Assembly (NCBI GenBank): GCA_001464935.1 | Contig: LNEL01000011.1 | Coordinates: forward strand, 1 to 33,598 | Length of the DNA stretch: 33,598 bases | DNA from: Gammaproteobacteria bacterium Ga0077536 | GTDB taxonomy: Bacteria > Pseudomonadota > Gammaproteobacteria > Ga0077536 | Direction of reading: 5' to 3' | Shown here: in pieces, positions 24,384 to 32,100 of the stretch | Position numbering within the stretch: the stretch's first letter is position 1 | Layout: every line of letters starts with the position of its first letter | Translations under genes and position numbers: made by a program | The notes under the pieces: generated by a model | What the model was told of the DNA's origin: nothing | What the model saw: the letters and a program-made list of their open reading frames with translations, nothing else | The model's database searches: none

Positions 24384-25586
24384 ATGCGGACCTCGACCCC
24401 ATTACAGTTCAATCGTGCGCTGAACGGTGTGCTGACGCTGCAGGGCCAGGTGCAGAAGTACCAGCTGCAGATCTCGAGCGGCAAACGGCTGGCGAGCGCG
24501 GCGGACGACCCGGTCGCCGCGGCGCAGACGTTGAACATCAGCGAGCGGCTGACCGCGATAGACCAGTTCAACCGCAACGCGAACCTCGTCGAACTGCGCC
24601 TGAACGACCAGGAAACGGCAATGACGAGCGCCACCAATCTCGTGCAGCGCACGCGCGAACTGATCCTGCAGGGCAAGAGCCGCTCCCTGGGCACCGACGA
24701 CCGTCGCTTCCTGGCAGCAGAGATGCGGCAGCGGCTCGAAGAGCTGGTGTCGCTGAGCAATACCCGCAACGCGAGCGGCGAACATATTTTCTCCGGCACG
24801 GCGGTCGACACGGTGCCCTTCACCGTCAATGCCGCGGGCGACGTGGTCTTCAACGGCAACGAGAACGTGCGGCAGCTGTCGATCTCCGAGAACCGCACGC
24901 TCGCCGAAGGTTTTTCGGGCATCGATGTCTTCATGGGGGTCCGCAACGGCAACGGAACCTTCGTGATGGACGTCGCGCCGGCGAACACCGGTACCGGACG
25001 CCTGATCAACGATGCCCTGACCAACGCGGCCGGCTACGTGCCGCATGACTTTCGCATCCAGTTCACGGCCGCCGACACCTTCGACGTGATCAATGACACG
25101 ACGGGTGCGACGGTGCTGTCCGCCCAGCCCTACAGTCCGGGTGCCGCCATCAGTTTCAACGGACTGTCGGTCGCGGTGACGGGCACGCCGGCCACCGGTG
25201 ACGCGTTCACGGTGGCCCCGAGCGAGAACCAGTCCGTGTTCGCGACGCTCAAGAACGTGATCGCGGCGATGGAGCTCGACGCGACGTCACCGGCTCTCAG
25301 CGCGCAACAGACCTTCGACCTCGACCGTGGCCTGACCGACATCGACCAGGTGCTGTCGAACCTGATTTCAGTGCGCGCCTCGGTGGGTGCGCGCTCGAAC
25401 ACCATCGAATCCCAGCAGAAGACCAACGAAGATCTCTCGACGCAGCTCAGGACCGTGAAGTCGCGGCTCGAAGACGCCGATCCGGTCGAAGCGATCAGTG
25501 AACTCGCGCGCCACTCGCAGGTGCTCGAGGCCGCCCAGCAGGCCTTTGTCCGCGTGCAGGGCCTGAGTCTGTTCAACTTCCTCTGA
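24384..25586 (+). CDS. flgL: FlgL, hook-filament junction protein 3 (HAP3)
   Basis: 400 residues. The flagellin-like N-terminal domain shows LQGQVQKYQLQISSGKRLAS, AADDPVAAAQTLNISERL and ASGEHIFSGT; the C-terminal helix has SELARHSQVLEAAQQAFVRV. It starts 2 bases after flgK. A variable central part (about 140-290) is Thr/Gly/Ala-rich. It is the last gene of the rightward flagellar run; no hairpin-T terminator was found behind it. Confidence 0.94.
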   Translation: MRTSTPLQFNRALNGVLTLQGQVQKYQLQISSGKRLASAADDPVAAAQTLNISERLTAIDQFNRNANLVELRLNDQETAMTSATNLVQRTRELILQGKSRSLGTDDRRFLAAEMRQRLEELVSLSNTRNASGEHIFSGTAVDTVPFTVNAAGDVVFNGNENVRQLSISENRTLAEGFSGIDVFMGVRNGNGTFVMDVAPANTGTGRLINDALTNAAGYVPHDFRIQFTAADTFDVINDTTGATVLSAQPYSPGAAISFNGLSVAVTGTPATGDAFTVAPSENQSVFATLKNVIAAMELDATSPALSAQQTFDLDRGLTDIDQVLSNLISVRASVGARSNTIESQQKTNEDLSTQLRTVKSRLEDADPVEAISELARHSQVLEAAQQAFVRVQGLSLFNFL

Positions 25587-26275
25587 TATTCCTCCGCTGA
25601 ACGTCGGCGGCACCGGGGCGCGGGGCGCGAGGTGTCGCGCGGGCCGCCACGACACGGGTCGGGCGTTCACCTTTTCACTGCGCTGATGCTCGGGGCTCAA
25701 GGTCGCGCCGGCAGCACAGCCAGTCAGACATCAGCCTGTGTCGCGGGCCAAGCGCGCAGATGTTCAGCATCTGCCGGCGGGCCGGCTCGACGTCGTCAGC
25801 CGCTCCTCATGCCGCCAAAGGGGGCCGTGCGCCCGTCGCGCCGCTGTCGATCCGGACTGCGGCCGGCCGGTGACGCAGGCGGGTGAGACGCGCCGCACGA
25901 TGTGCACAGTCCGGTTGGCGACGGCAACGCGAGGACCATCGCTGTGGAGGGCACGACAGGCACGCTGCCAACGATCTCGCACCGGCCGCGCGCACGCCTG
26001 CAACAGCCAAGAACACTGCGGCCAGATGATGGTGTCGGACGTCCCTGTGGCAAGCGTGCGCGCCCGAGCGATACGGGGCGGCTTTCAGGGGGCGATGCGA
26101 GTGTGTACGGCGCCGCGCATGGCACGGGCCAGCGATCGACACGGGCGTTCACGCGCAGGGTCACCCGGGCAGACGGGGTTGCGTAAGTTGTCTCGCGAGG
26201 AGCGGCCGGCAGGCACGCTCTTAACCGGTGTGTGCAGAGGCCGGGTCTGGTGTCCCGTTGCGTCGTCGGTCGCGC
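25587..26275. other. gene-free stretch of 689 bases between convergent flgL and fliD
   Basis: Several frames are open on both strands, but their products are Arg/Ser/Cys/Pro-rich with no recognisable domain and no ribosome sites, so I treat them as chance. No intrinsic terminator with a T-run was seen for either convergent unit. In many gammaproteobacteria fliS would follow fliD here; nothing like FliS is encoded. It may mark the joint of a rearrangement. Confidence 0.5.
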
Positions 26276-27628
26276 TCAGCGGTCGTTGAGATTGCTCAGG
26301 CCGGCCAACTGCTGATTCAGGAGATTGGCCGAACCCTGCATGCGGCTGACCACGAGATCCAGTGAGTTGTACTGCTTGGTCAACCGGACTTCGATGATCT
26401 TCAGGCGCTCTTCGAGCAGCGCCTTCTTCGATTCTTCGCTGCTGATCTGGTTGTTGATGCCCTGCGTGCGGCCGTCGAGCATGCCGCCGGTGTCGAGGAA
26501 GCTGGTCGCCAGCGCGCTCAGGCGCTTCGCGAGGCCCTGGTCCGGATCGGCAAAGAGTTTGGCGAGACCATCGAAGTTGGTCGTGATTGCGCTGGTCAGG
26601 ACCTTCGAGTCCAGTGACAGCGTGCCGTTCTTCTGCGTGCTGATGCCGATCTCGAAGGCGTTGTTGAACGAACCTTCGACATTGACCTGCTGGCTCAGCA
26701 CGTTGCGCAGCTGGCTTTCGATCGAGCCGAGGCCGCTGCTGTCGGACTTCAGCGCCTGGCCGCGCATCTTGCCGAGGTTCGACACCAGGTCCGAGTAGGC
26801 CTTCACGAACGCCTGCACCGACGACTCGACGCTCGCCGTGTCGCGATCGACCGTCACCGTGGTGGTGCCGGCGGCCTGCAGGTTGATCGACACGCCCTGG
26901 ATCGTCTCGGACAAGGTATTCGAGCTGCTGGTGATGTCGAACTGGCCCTCGAGCCGCACGGAGGCGTTCAGATCCGCGATCGTGAAGCTGCCACTCGTGT
27001 CGCGATCGGCGTTCAAGGTCTGCAGCGCGAACGGGTCGGCGCCGGAGTAGGTGAGGCCGAGTGCCTTGTCGCTGCCGGTGCCGTTCGAGGACAGCGAGAG
27101 GCGATAGCCCACGTTGTCCTTCAGGATCGACGCCGTGACGCCAGTATTGGTCGCGGCAGCGTTGATTTCATCGCGGATTGCGCCGAGCGTCTTGCCGCCG
27201 AACTCAATGTTGAAGGCGGCACTGCCGACGGCAATGGTCATCGTGTCACCGGCCGTGCCGAGCACGGCCGTGTCAGTGTTCGCGTAGGTCGTGCCAGCGG
27301 CCATGCGGTGGTTTTCCGCGATGCGCTGCACTTCGAGATTGTAGACACCCTTCGCCGCGCTGCTCGTGGCGGAGGCGGTCACGACCTTGTCATCGGAGGA
27401 CGTGGCCTTGAAGACCTTGAATTTTGTCGGGTCGGCGAGCTTGTCAATTGCGTCCCGAAACCCGGACACGGAGCTCTTCAGAGACCCGTAGGCGCTGAGC
27501 TGGGTCTTGAGCTCGACGACGCGTGTGCTGATCTTCACCAGCGGCTGCTGTTCGACACTCATCAATTTCTCGATGATGCCGCGGACGTCGATGCCGGAGC
27601 CGATGCCCGGCGAACTCAGCGTGGTCAT
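26276..27628 (-). CDS. fliD: FliD, flagellar filament cap
   Basis: 450 residues. FliD_N is obvious: SSPGIGSGIDVRGIIEKLMS, then VEQQPLVKI and the helical AYGSLKSSVSGFRDAIDKLA. FliD_C includes LGSIESQLRNVLSQQV, FEIGISTQKNGTLSLDSKVL and a final helix ending in LLNQQLAGLSNL. It forms the pentameric or hexameric cap under which flagellin adds. GGAGGAG lies just upstream of the ATG. It is the last gene of the fliC-flaG-fliD group; the usual partner fliS is missing downstream. Confidence 0.95.
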   Translation of the reverse strand: MTTLSSPGIGSGIDVRGIIEKLMSVEQQPLVKISTRVVELKTQLSAYGSLKSSVSGFRDAIDKLADPTKFKVFKATSSDDKVVTASATSSAAKGVYNLEVQRIAENHRMAAGTTYANTDTAVLGTAGDTMTIAVGSAAFNIEFGGKTLGAIRDEINAAATNTGVTASILKDNVGYRLSLSSNGTGSDKALGLTYSGADPFALQTLNADRDTSGSFTIADLNASVRLEGQFDITSSSNTLSETIQGVSINLQAAGTTTVTVDRDTASVESSVQAFVKAYSDLVSNLGKMRGQALKSDSSGLGSIESQLRNVLSQQVNVEGSFNNAFEIGISTQKNGTLSLDSKVLTSAITTNFDGLAKLFADPDQGLAKRLSALATSFLDTGGMLDGRTQGINNQISSEESKKALLEERLKIIEVRLTKQYNSLDLVVSRMQGSANLLNQQLAGLSNLNDR

Positions 27629-27745
27629 GTCAGTCTCCTCCGGTGCCTATCAGCACCTGCGGCCGCAGACAGCCGTCCGGCGTCAACCGGTGCTGTGCGG
27701 CAAAAATCCATCCGGCAGCCAGCGCCAGGCGCCGACGGCACGACA

Positions 27746-28114
27746 TCAGACACTTTCGGCGAGCAGCACCCCGGCCGTCGAACGCAGACGGTTCGCTATC
27801 GCCAGCAGTTCCTCCGATGGAATCTGCCGAATCACTTCCTTGGTTTCCGAATCGACGACCTTCACGACCGTCTCGCCGGATTCCTTGTCCACACTGAACT
27901 CCAGGGCCCGCTGCAGGTTCTGGACGTGTTCCGTCAGATTGCTCAGCGCGCTCTGCAAAGTCTTCGCGTCGATCGCCGCCGGCTTGCCGTCCTTGACGGC
28001 CTCGGCAGCCTCCGCCGCCGGGTTCACCGACTGCGTCGTCGCAACCGAAATCCGCGCATACTTCACCGACTGTTTCATCTCGGCGATACGCGGTAGGGGC
28101 TCTTTATCTATCAT
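27746..28114 (-). CDS. flaG: FlaG family protein
   Basis: 122 residues. The N-terminal third is variable; the C-terminal part is the FlaG domain: NLTEHVQNLQRALEFSVDKE, then GETVVKVVDSETKEVIRQIP and SEELLAIANRL. FlaG lies between flagellin and fliD in Pseudomonas, Vibrio and Campylobacter and influences filament length. The start ATG (28114) is the first in frame. It is 74 bases downstream of fliC and 117 bases upstream of fliD on the same strand. Confidence 0.92.
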   Translation of the reverse strand: MIDKEPLPRIAEMKQSVKYARISVATTQSVNPAAEAAEAVKDGKPAAIDAKTLQSALSNLTEHVQNLQRALEFSVDKESGETVVKVVDSETKEVIRQIPSEELLAIANRLRSTAGVLLAESV

Positions 28115-28144
28115 GGCCCGTTACCTCACTGGCCTGGGGGAGGG

Positions 28145-28163
28145 GGCGCGCCCTGGGCGCGCC
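28145..28163. repeat. strong hairpin between fliC and flaG
   Basis: GGCGCGCCC-T-GGGCGCGCC, a 9-bp perfect inverted repeat (GGCGCGC with a 5-base loop in RNA). It lies 25-43 bases after the fliC stop on the minus strand. No T-run follows, so partial termination or 3'-end stabilisation of the abundant flagellin message is more likely than full termination. Confidence 0.5.
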
Positions 28164-28188
28164 ACCATGTTGCCCAGCGCTTGGACGT

Positions 28189-29688
28189 TTATCGTCCGAG
28201 CAGCGACAGCACCGACTGCGGGAACTGGTTGGCCTGCGCCACCATCGCCGTACCCGCCTGCTGCAGAATCTGCGTGCGTGTGAGGCGCGCAGTTTCTTCG
28301 GCAAAGTCCGCATCCTGGATGCGGCCACGAGCGGCCGTGATGTTTTCACGGACGTTCTCGAGGTTGCGGATAACCGCTTCCATGCGGTTCAGCTTCGCGC
28401 CGATGATGGAGCGTTCGCTGTTGATGGAGTCCAGGGCCTTCTCGAACACCAGCATCGCGAGGTTCGCCGAACCGGCCGAGGTCACCGTCTGCGAGTTCAC
28501 GGTGGCGTCCGCCAGCGTCGTCGTCGAAGAGCTGACGCCCACGAGCGCCGCACCGGTGGTCGACGTGTCGTAGGAGGTCGTCAGGTCGCCCAGCGTGTCG
28601 TTCAGCACGATCGCGCCGTTCGCACCCGCGGCAATCGACGTGGTACCGGCGGCAAAGAAGTCGGTCACACCCGAGTCGACGCTGGAGTTCGCGGTGACGG
28701 TGATGGCCGAACCCGTGCGGTTGACGAGCACGATGGCTTCAGCAGTCGCCGTGGCGCCGTCGGGCGACGCGACTTTCACGGCGGTCACGCCGTGCTGAGA
28801 GGTCAGCGAGTTGATCGCCGTGACGAGGTTGTCGCCGACCGTGCCGAGACTGGTGGCCGCGCCGACGGAGCCGATCGACACGCCGTTGATTGTCAGCGCG
28901 CCGGCGGTGAGGCCGTCGATCGCCGCCGCCGTGGTACCCGCCGAAGCGAAGCTCGAACCGACCAGGCCGTTGCCGAAGCCGAAGGCATTGATGCCCGTCT
29001 GGTCCGCCACGGCGTTGATCTGCTGAATCTTGGTCTGCGACACCGTCTGGGCGGCGACCGCATTGCCGAGGTCGGCGCCTTCGAGCGTCGCGGCGCCGGC
29101 AAGGCCGACGTTGTACGACACCGCCACGCGGCTGGCGAGCTGCGCGTCGGTCAGGCCGGACACCGTCGAATAGTTCGTCGCCACGCCCATGCCGGTCGGC
29201 GACAGGTTCGAGATCGACACGTTGATCGTCTCGTTCACGAACGAACCGATCTGGAAGTCGCCGGAGAAACCGCCCGTCAGCAGCTTTTCGCCGTTGAACC
29301 GGGTCTGGTTCACGATACGGGACATTTCGTCGAGAATCTGCGTGACTTCCTGGTTGATCGACACGCGGTCCTGCGAGGTGTTGTAGCTCGCCGCCTGCAC
29401 CGCCAGGTCATGCGCGCGGTTCAGGTTGCGGGTCATTTCGTCGAGCGCGCCTTCAGCGGTCTGCGACACCGAGATACCGTCGTTCGCATTGCGGATGGCA
29501 ACCGACAGGCCGCCGATCTGCGTGGTCATGCGGGTGGCGACGGCGATACCGGCCGCGTCGTCCTTCGAGCTGTTGATGCGCAGGCCGGAAGACAGGCGCT
29601 GCACCGAAGTCGCGAGGTCCATCTGCGTGCGGTTCAGGTTCCGCTGCGCATTGAGGGACATGATGTTGGTATTGATGGACTGAGCCAT
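28189..29688 (-). CDS. fliC: FliC, flagellin
   Basis: 499 residues. The N-terminal D0/D1 region is textbook: MAQSINTNIMSLNAQRNLNR, LSSGLRINSSKDDAAGIAVA, then RNANDGISVSQTAEGAL. The C-terminal D1/D0 helices include NRMEAVIRNLENVRENITAA and end ILQQAGTAMVAQANQFPQSV. The central part (about 170-400) is the variable surface domain, rich in Ser, Thr, Ala and Gly, which offers many possible O-glycosylation sites. AGGAG precedes the ATG and a sigma-28 type promoter lies about 100 bases upstream. It is divergent from two GT41-type glycosyltransferase genes, likely modifiers of this protein (inferred). Confidence 0.96.
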   Translation of the reverse strand: MAQSINTNIMSLNAQRNLNRTQMDLATSVQRLSSGLRINSSKDDAAGIAVATRMTTQIGGLSVAIRNANDGISVSQTAEGALDEMTRNLNRAHDLAVQAASYNTSQDRVSINQEVTQILDEMSRIVNQTRFNGEKLLTGGFSGDFQIGSFVNETINVSISNLSPTGMGVATNYSTVSGLTDAQLASRVAVSYNVGLAGAATLEGADLGNAVAAQTVSQTKIQQINAVADQTGINAFGFGNGLVGSSFASAGTTAAAIDGLTAGALTINGVSIGSVGAATSLGTVGDNLVTAINSLTSQHGVTAVKVASPDGATATAEAIVLVNRTGSAITVTANSSVDSGVTDFFAAGTTSIAAGANGAIVLNDTLGDLTTSYDTSTTGAALVGVSSSTTTLADATVNSQTVTSAGSANLAMLVFEKALDSINSERSIIGAKLNRMEAVIRNLENVRENITAARGRIQDADFAEETARLTRTQILQQAGTAMVAQANQFPQSVLSLLGR

Positions 29689-29787
29689 GAGTAATCTCCT
29701 GGTCGCCGCGGCGTGGGAGGCGCAACGGCAGACCTAGCTTCATTTGGCGGACATGCTCGACTGAGCATTCACCGCCTCCCGACAGCC

Positions 29788-29814
29788 GTAGCGGCGTGGG
29801 TCGGATTTCCTTGA
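29788..29814 (-). promoter_or_regulatory. sigma-28 (FliA) type promoter of fliC
   Basis: On the minus strand TCAA (29814-29811), exactly 15 bases, then GCCGCTAC (29795-29788), against TAAA-N15-GCCGATAA: three of four and six of eight bases match. The predicted leader is about 90 bases, ending in an AGGAG ribosome site. Flagellin is the standard class IV/late FliA target. Confidence 0.65.
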
Positions 29815-29946
29815 GGGGTTCTCGGCGATTTGTGACCGACTTGGCCAAACGGGTTGCGCGGGGACGCCGGAGGCAGGCGCGCAGGGGCAGGAGAGTAGAA
29901 GCTAACGGCGGCCGGCCGCGTCGCGTGTCGGTGACACGGTTGCGAC

Positions 29947-29962
29947 TGGCCTGGAACTTGCT
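29947..29962 (+). promoter_or_regulatory. sigma-54 type promoter of the SEC-C/TPR glycosyltransferase gene
   Basis: TGGCCTGGAACTTGCT keeps 14 of 16 positions of TGGCACG-N4-TTGCT, with exact GG-N10-GC spacing. The predicted start, near 29973, is one base before ATG 29974. This would place the glycosyltransferase in the same regulatory class as the hook-basal-body genes. Confidence 0.55.
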
Positions 29963-29973
29963 GCTTGCCGGGC

Positions 29974-32100
29974 ATGAATGCCGTTGCCCCTGTTCAAACC
30001 CGGAATGCGCGTTGCCACTGCGGCAGCGGGCGCAAGTACAAACACTGTTGCGGCCACGTCACCTCCGGCGGTGGCGGAGAGGTCGCCGCGACCGCGAGTC
30101 CGCCCGCGCCACACGCGCAAGCGTCTGCCCTGAATGAGAAAGCAGTCAGGGATTACCTCGCGGGCAATCGCGTCGCGGCGCTCGACGGCCTGCGTCGCGC
30201 GCTGGCGCTGGCGCCGACGGACGCCGAGATCCTCAACAACCTGGGCAGCCTGTTGCGGGAGGAGCGGCAAGTCGAGGAGGCAATCGTTTGCCACCATCGC
30301 GCCCTGCGTCTGCGGCCGGACTTTCCGGAAGCCCACAGCAATCTCGGCAATGCGCTGCGCGACTATGGCCGGCTCGACGAGGCGGCGCTGTGCTTCGAGG
30401 CGGCGCTGCGCCTGCGGCCCGGCTTCCCGGCGGCCCTCGTCAACTATGGCAACGTGTTGCGAACGCTCGGGCGCACGGACGAGGCACTCGACTGCTATCG
30501 ACGCGCAATTGCCGTGGCGCCGACGCTCGCCGAGGCGCACAACAATCTCGGCACCGCGCTGAAAGGCCTCGGACGTTGGGCCGAGGCCGCTGCCGCCTAC
30601 CGCGCGGCGCTCGGCCTCGACCCGCAGTCGGCGATCGCGCATTACAACCTGGCCAACGTGCTGAAGGAACTCGGCGACGGCCGTCAGGCCGAGTCGCTGC
30701 TGCTGCGCGCGCTCGAACTGGATCCGGCGCTGCCGGAAGCCCATCTGAATCTCGGCAATCTGCGCAAGGACCAGGGCCGGCTGACCGAGGCGATGGCGAG
30801 CTACAGCCGCGCCGTCGCCGCGCGACCCGACTATGCGGCCGCGCACGCGAATCTGCTGTTCACGCTGGCCTACGTCGACGACCTGTCCCAGACCCGAATC
30901 TTCGAACTGCATCGCGACTGGGCCCGGCTGCATGCAGCGGGCCTGGTGATGCACACCCATCCGAATGTTCGCGATCCCGCGCGGCGCCTGAAGATAGGCT
31001 ACGTGTCGCCCGATCTGCGCACCCACCCGTGCGCGTTCTTCGTGGAGCCGCTGTTCCGTCACCACGATCGCGCGGCGGTGGAAGTGTTCGCGTACGCGGA
31101 GGTCGCGCAGCCGGACGCGGTGACGAACCGGCTGCGCGGGCTCGTCGACGTCTGGCGCAGCACGGTCGGGCTGACCGACGAGCAGGTCGCGGCGCTGATC
31201 CGGGCCGAGGGGCATACGGCGAACGGGCGCCTGCTCGCCCTGGCGCGCAAACCGGCCCCGGTGCAGGTCGAGTATCTGGGCTATCCGGCGACGACGGGCA
31301 TCGAGGCGATGGACTTTCGCTTGACGGACGCGGTCGCCGAGCCGCCAGGTCAGAGCGAGGCGTTCTACACGGAGCGGCTGTATCGCCTGCCGCACAGCCT
31401 GTGGTGTTACCAGCCGTTCGAGGACATGGGCGAGGTGAGCGCGCTGCCGGCGCTGGCGAGGGGCCAGGTGACGTTCGGCTCGTTCAACAACTACGCGAAG
31501 GTGGGTCCCCGGGTGGTGGCACTGTGGGCGTCGGTGCTGCGGGCGGTGCCGGACTCGCGGCTGGTGCTGATCACGGTGCCGGCGGGCGAGGCGCAGGAGA
31601 CGCTGTGGTCGCGCTTCGAAACGCTGGGAGTCGAGCGTTCGCGGGTGGTGTTGCACGATCGGCTGGATCGGCGGGCGTATGTATCGCTGTTCAGTGAAGT
31701 GGACGTGGCGCTGGATCCGTTCCCGTGCAATGGCGGGACGACGACGTGTGACGCGCTGTGGATGGGGCTGCCGGTGGTGGCGTTGAAAGGCGGGACGTTC
31801 CTGTCGCGGGCGAGCCTGAGCGTGTTGAGCGCGAGCGGTTGCGCGGAGTACGCGGCGGACGATGCGGCGGGGTATGTCGAGGTGTGCCGGCGGCTGGCGG
31901 GGGATGTGCCGGCGCTGTCGGCGATCCGCGCGGGGCTGCGCGCACGGCTCGCGGTGTCGCCGCTGCTGGACGCTTCGGCGTTCGCGCGTGACATCGAGGC
32001 GGCGTACCGGGCGATGTGGACCCAGTGGTGCGCGGGCGGGGAGGCGGCGGATCCGGATCACCACCCGGCAGACGCGCAGCGTGATACCAAGGAGACATGA
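29974..32100 (+). CDS. SEC-C / TPR / GT41 (O-GlcNAc-transferase-like) glycosyltransferase
   Basis: 708 residues from ATG 29974 (TTG 29965 is upstream but falls in the promoter). The order is an N-terminal SEC-C zinc motif CHCGSGRKYKHCCG (about 13-26), a short Ala/Pro/Gly linker, seven to eight TPRs (about 52-310; repeated AHNNLG-type starts), then a SPINDLY/OGT-like GT41 catalytic region: RLKIGYVSPDLRTHPCAFFV, PAPVQVEYLGYPATTGI, VTFGSFNNYAKVGPRV, and VDVALDPFPCNGGTTTCDAL, which holds the UDP-binding loop. H414 in GHTA is kept, but about nine residues normally before it appear deleted. It would transfer a sugar, probably GlcNAc-like, to Ser/Thr of a protein held by the TPRs; flagellin next door is the likely target (inferred). 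Codon use shifts to G-ending codons in the last third. Confidence 0.87.
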   Translation: MNAVAPVQTRNARCHCGSGRKYKHCCGHVTSGGGGEVAATASPPAPHAQASALNEKAVRDYLAGNRVAALDGLRRALALAPTDAEILNNLGSLLREERQVEEAIVCHHRALRLRPDFPEAHSNLGNALRDYGRLDEAALCFEAALRLRPGFPAALVNYGNVLRTLGRTDEALDCYRRAIAVAPTLAEAHNNLGTALKGLGRWAEAAAAYRAALGLDPQSAIAHYNLANVLKELGDGRQAESLLLRALELDPALPEAHLNLGNLRKDQGRLTEAMASYSRAVAARPDYAAAHANLLFTLAYVDDLSQTRIFELHRDWARLHAAGLVMHTHPNVRDPARRLKIGYVSPDLRTHPCAFFVEPLFRHHDRAAVEVFAYAEVAQPDAVTNRLRGLVDVWRSTVGLTDEQVAALIRAEGHTANGRLLALARKPAPVQVEYLGYPATTGIEAMDFRLTDAVAEPPGQSEAFYTERLYRLPHSLWCYQPFEDMGEVSALPALARGQVTFGSFNNYAKVGPRVVALWASVLRAVPDSRLVLITVPAGEAQETLWSRFETLGVERSRVVLHDRLDRRAYVSLFSEVDVALDPFPCNGGTTTCDALWMGLPVVALKGGTFLSRASLSVLSASGCAEYAADDAAGYVEVCRRLAGDVPALSAIRAGLRARLAVSPLLDASAFARDIEAAYRAMWTQWCAGGEAADPDHHPADAQRDTKET
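31030..31208 (+). repeat. 179-bp direct repeat, copy 1
   Basis: It matches 33420-33598 at all but three positions (C/T in CTGTTC/TCGTC, G/A in TACGCG/AGAGG, G/A in GCGCAG/ACCGG), all silent. It encodes the start of the GT41 catalytic region. The repeat is cut by the window end, so its full length is unknown. Confidence 0.9.

Noticed and set aside
25738..26289. 183-codon open frame and several smaller ones in the flgL-fliD gap
   Set aside because: Arg/Ser/Cys-rich, no ribosome site, no domain, and it runs into the end of fliD; no sign of selection for coding.
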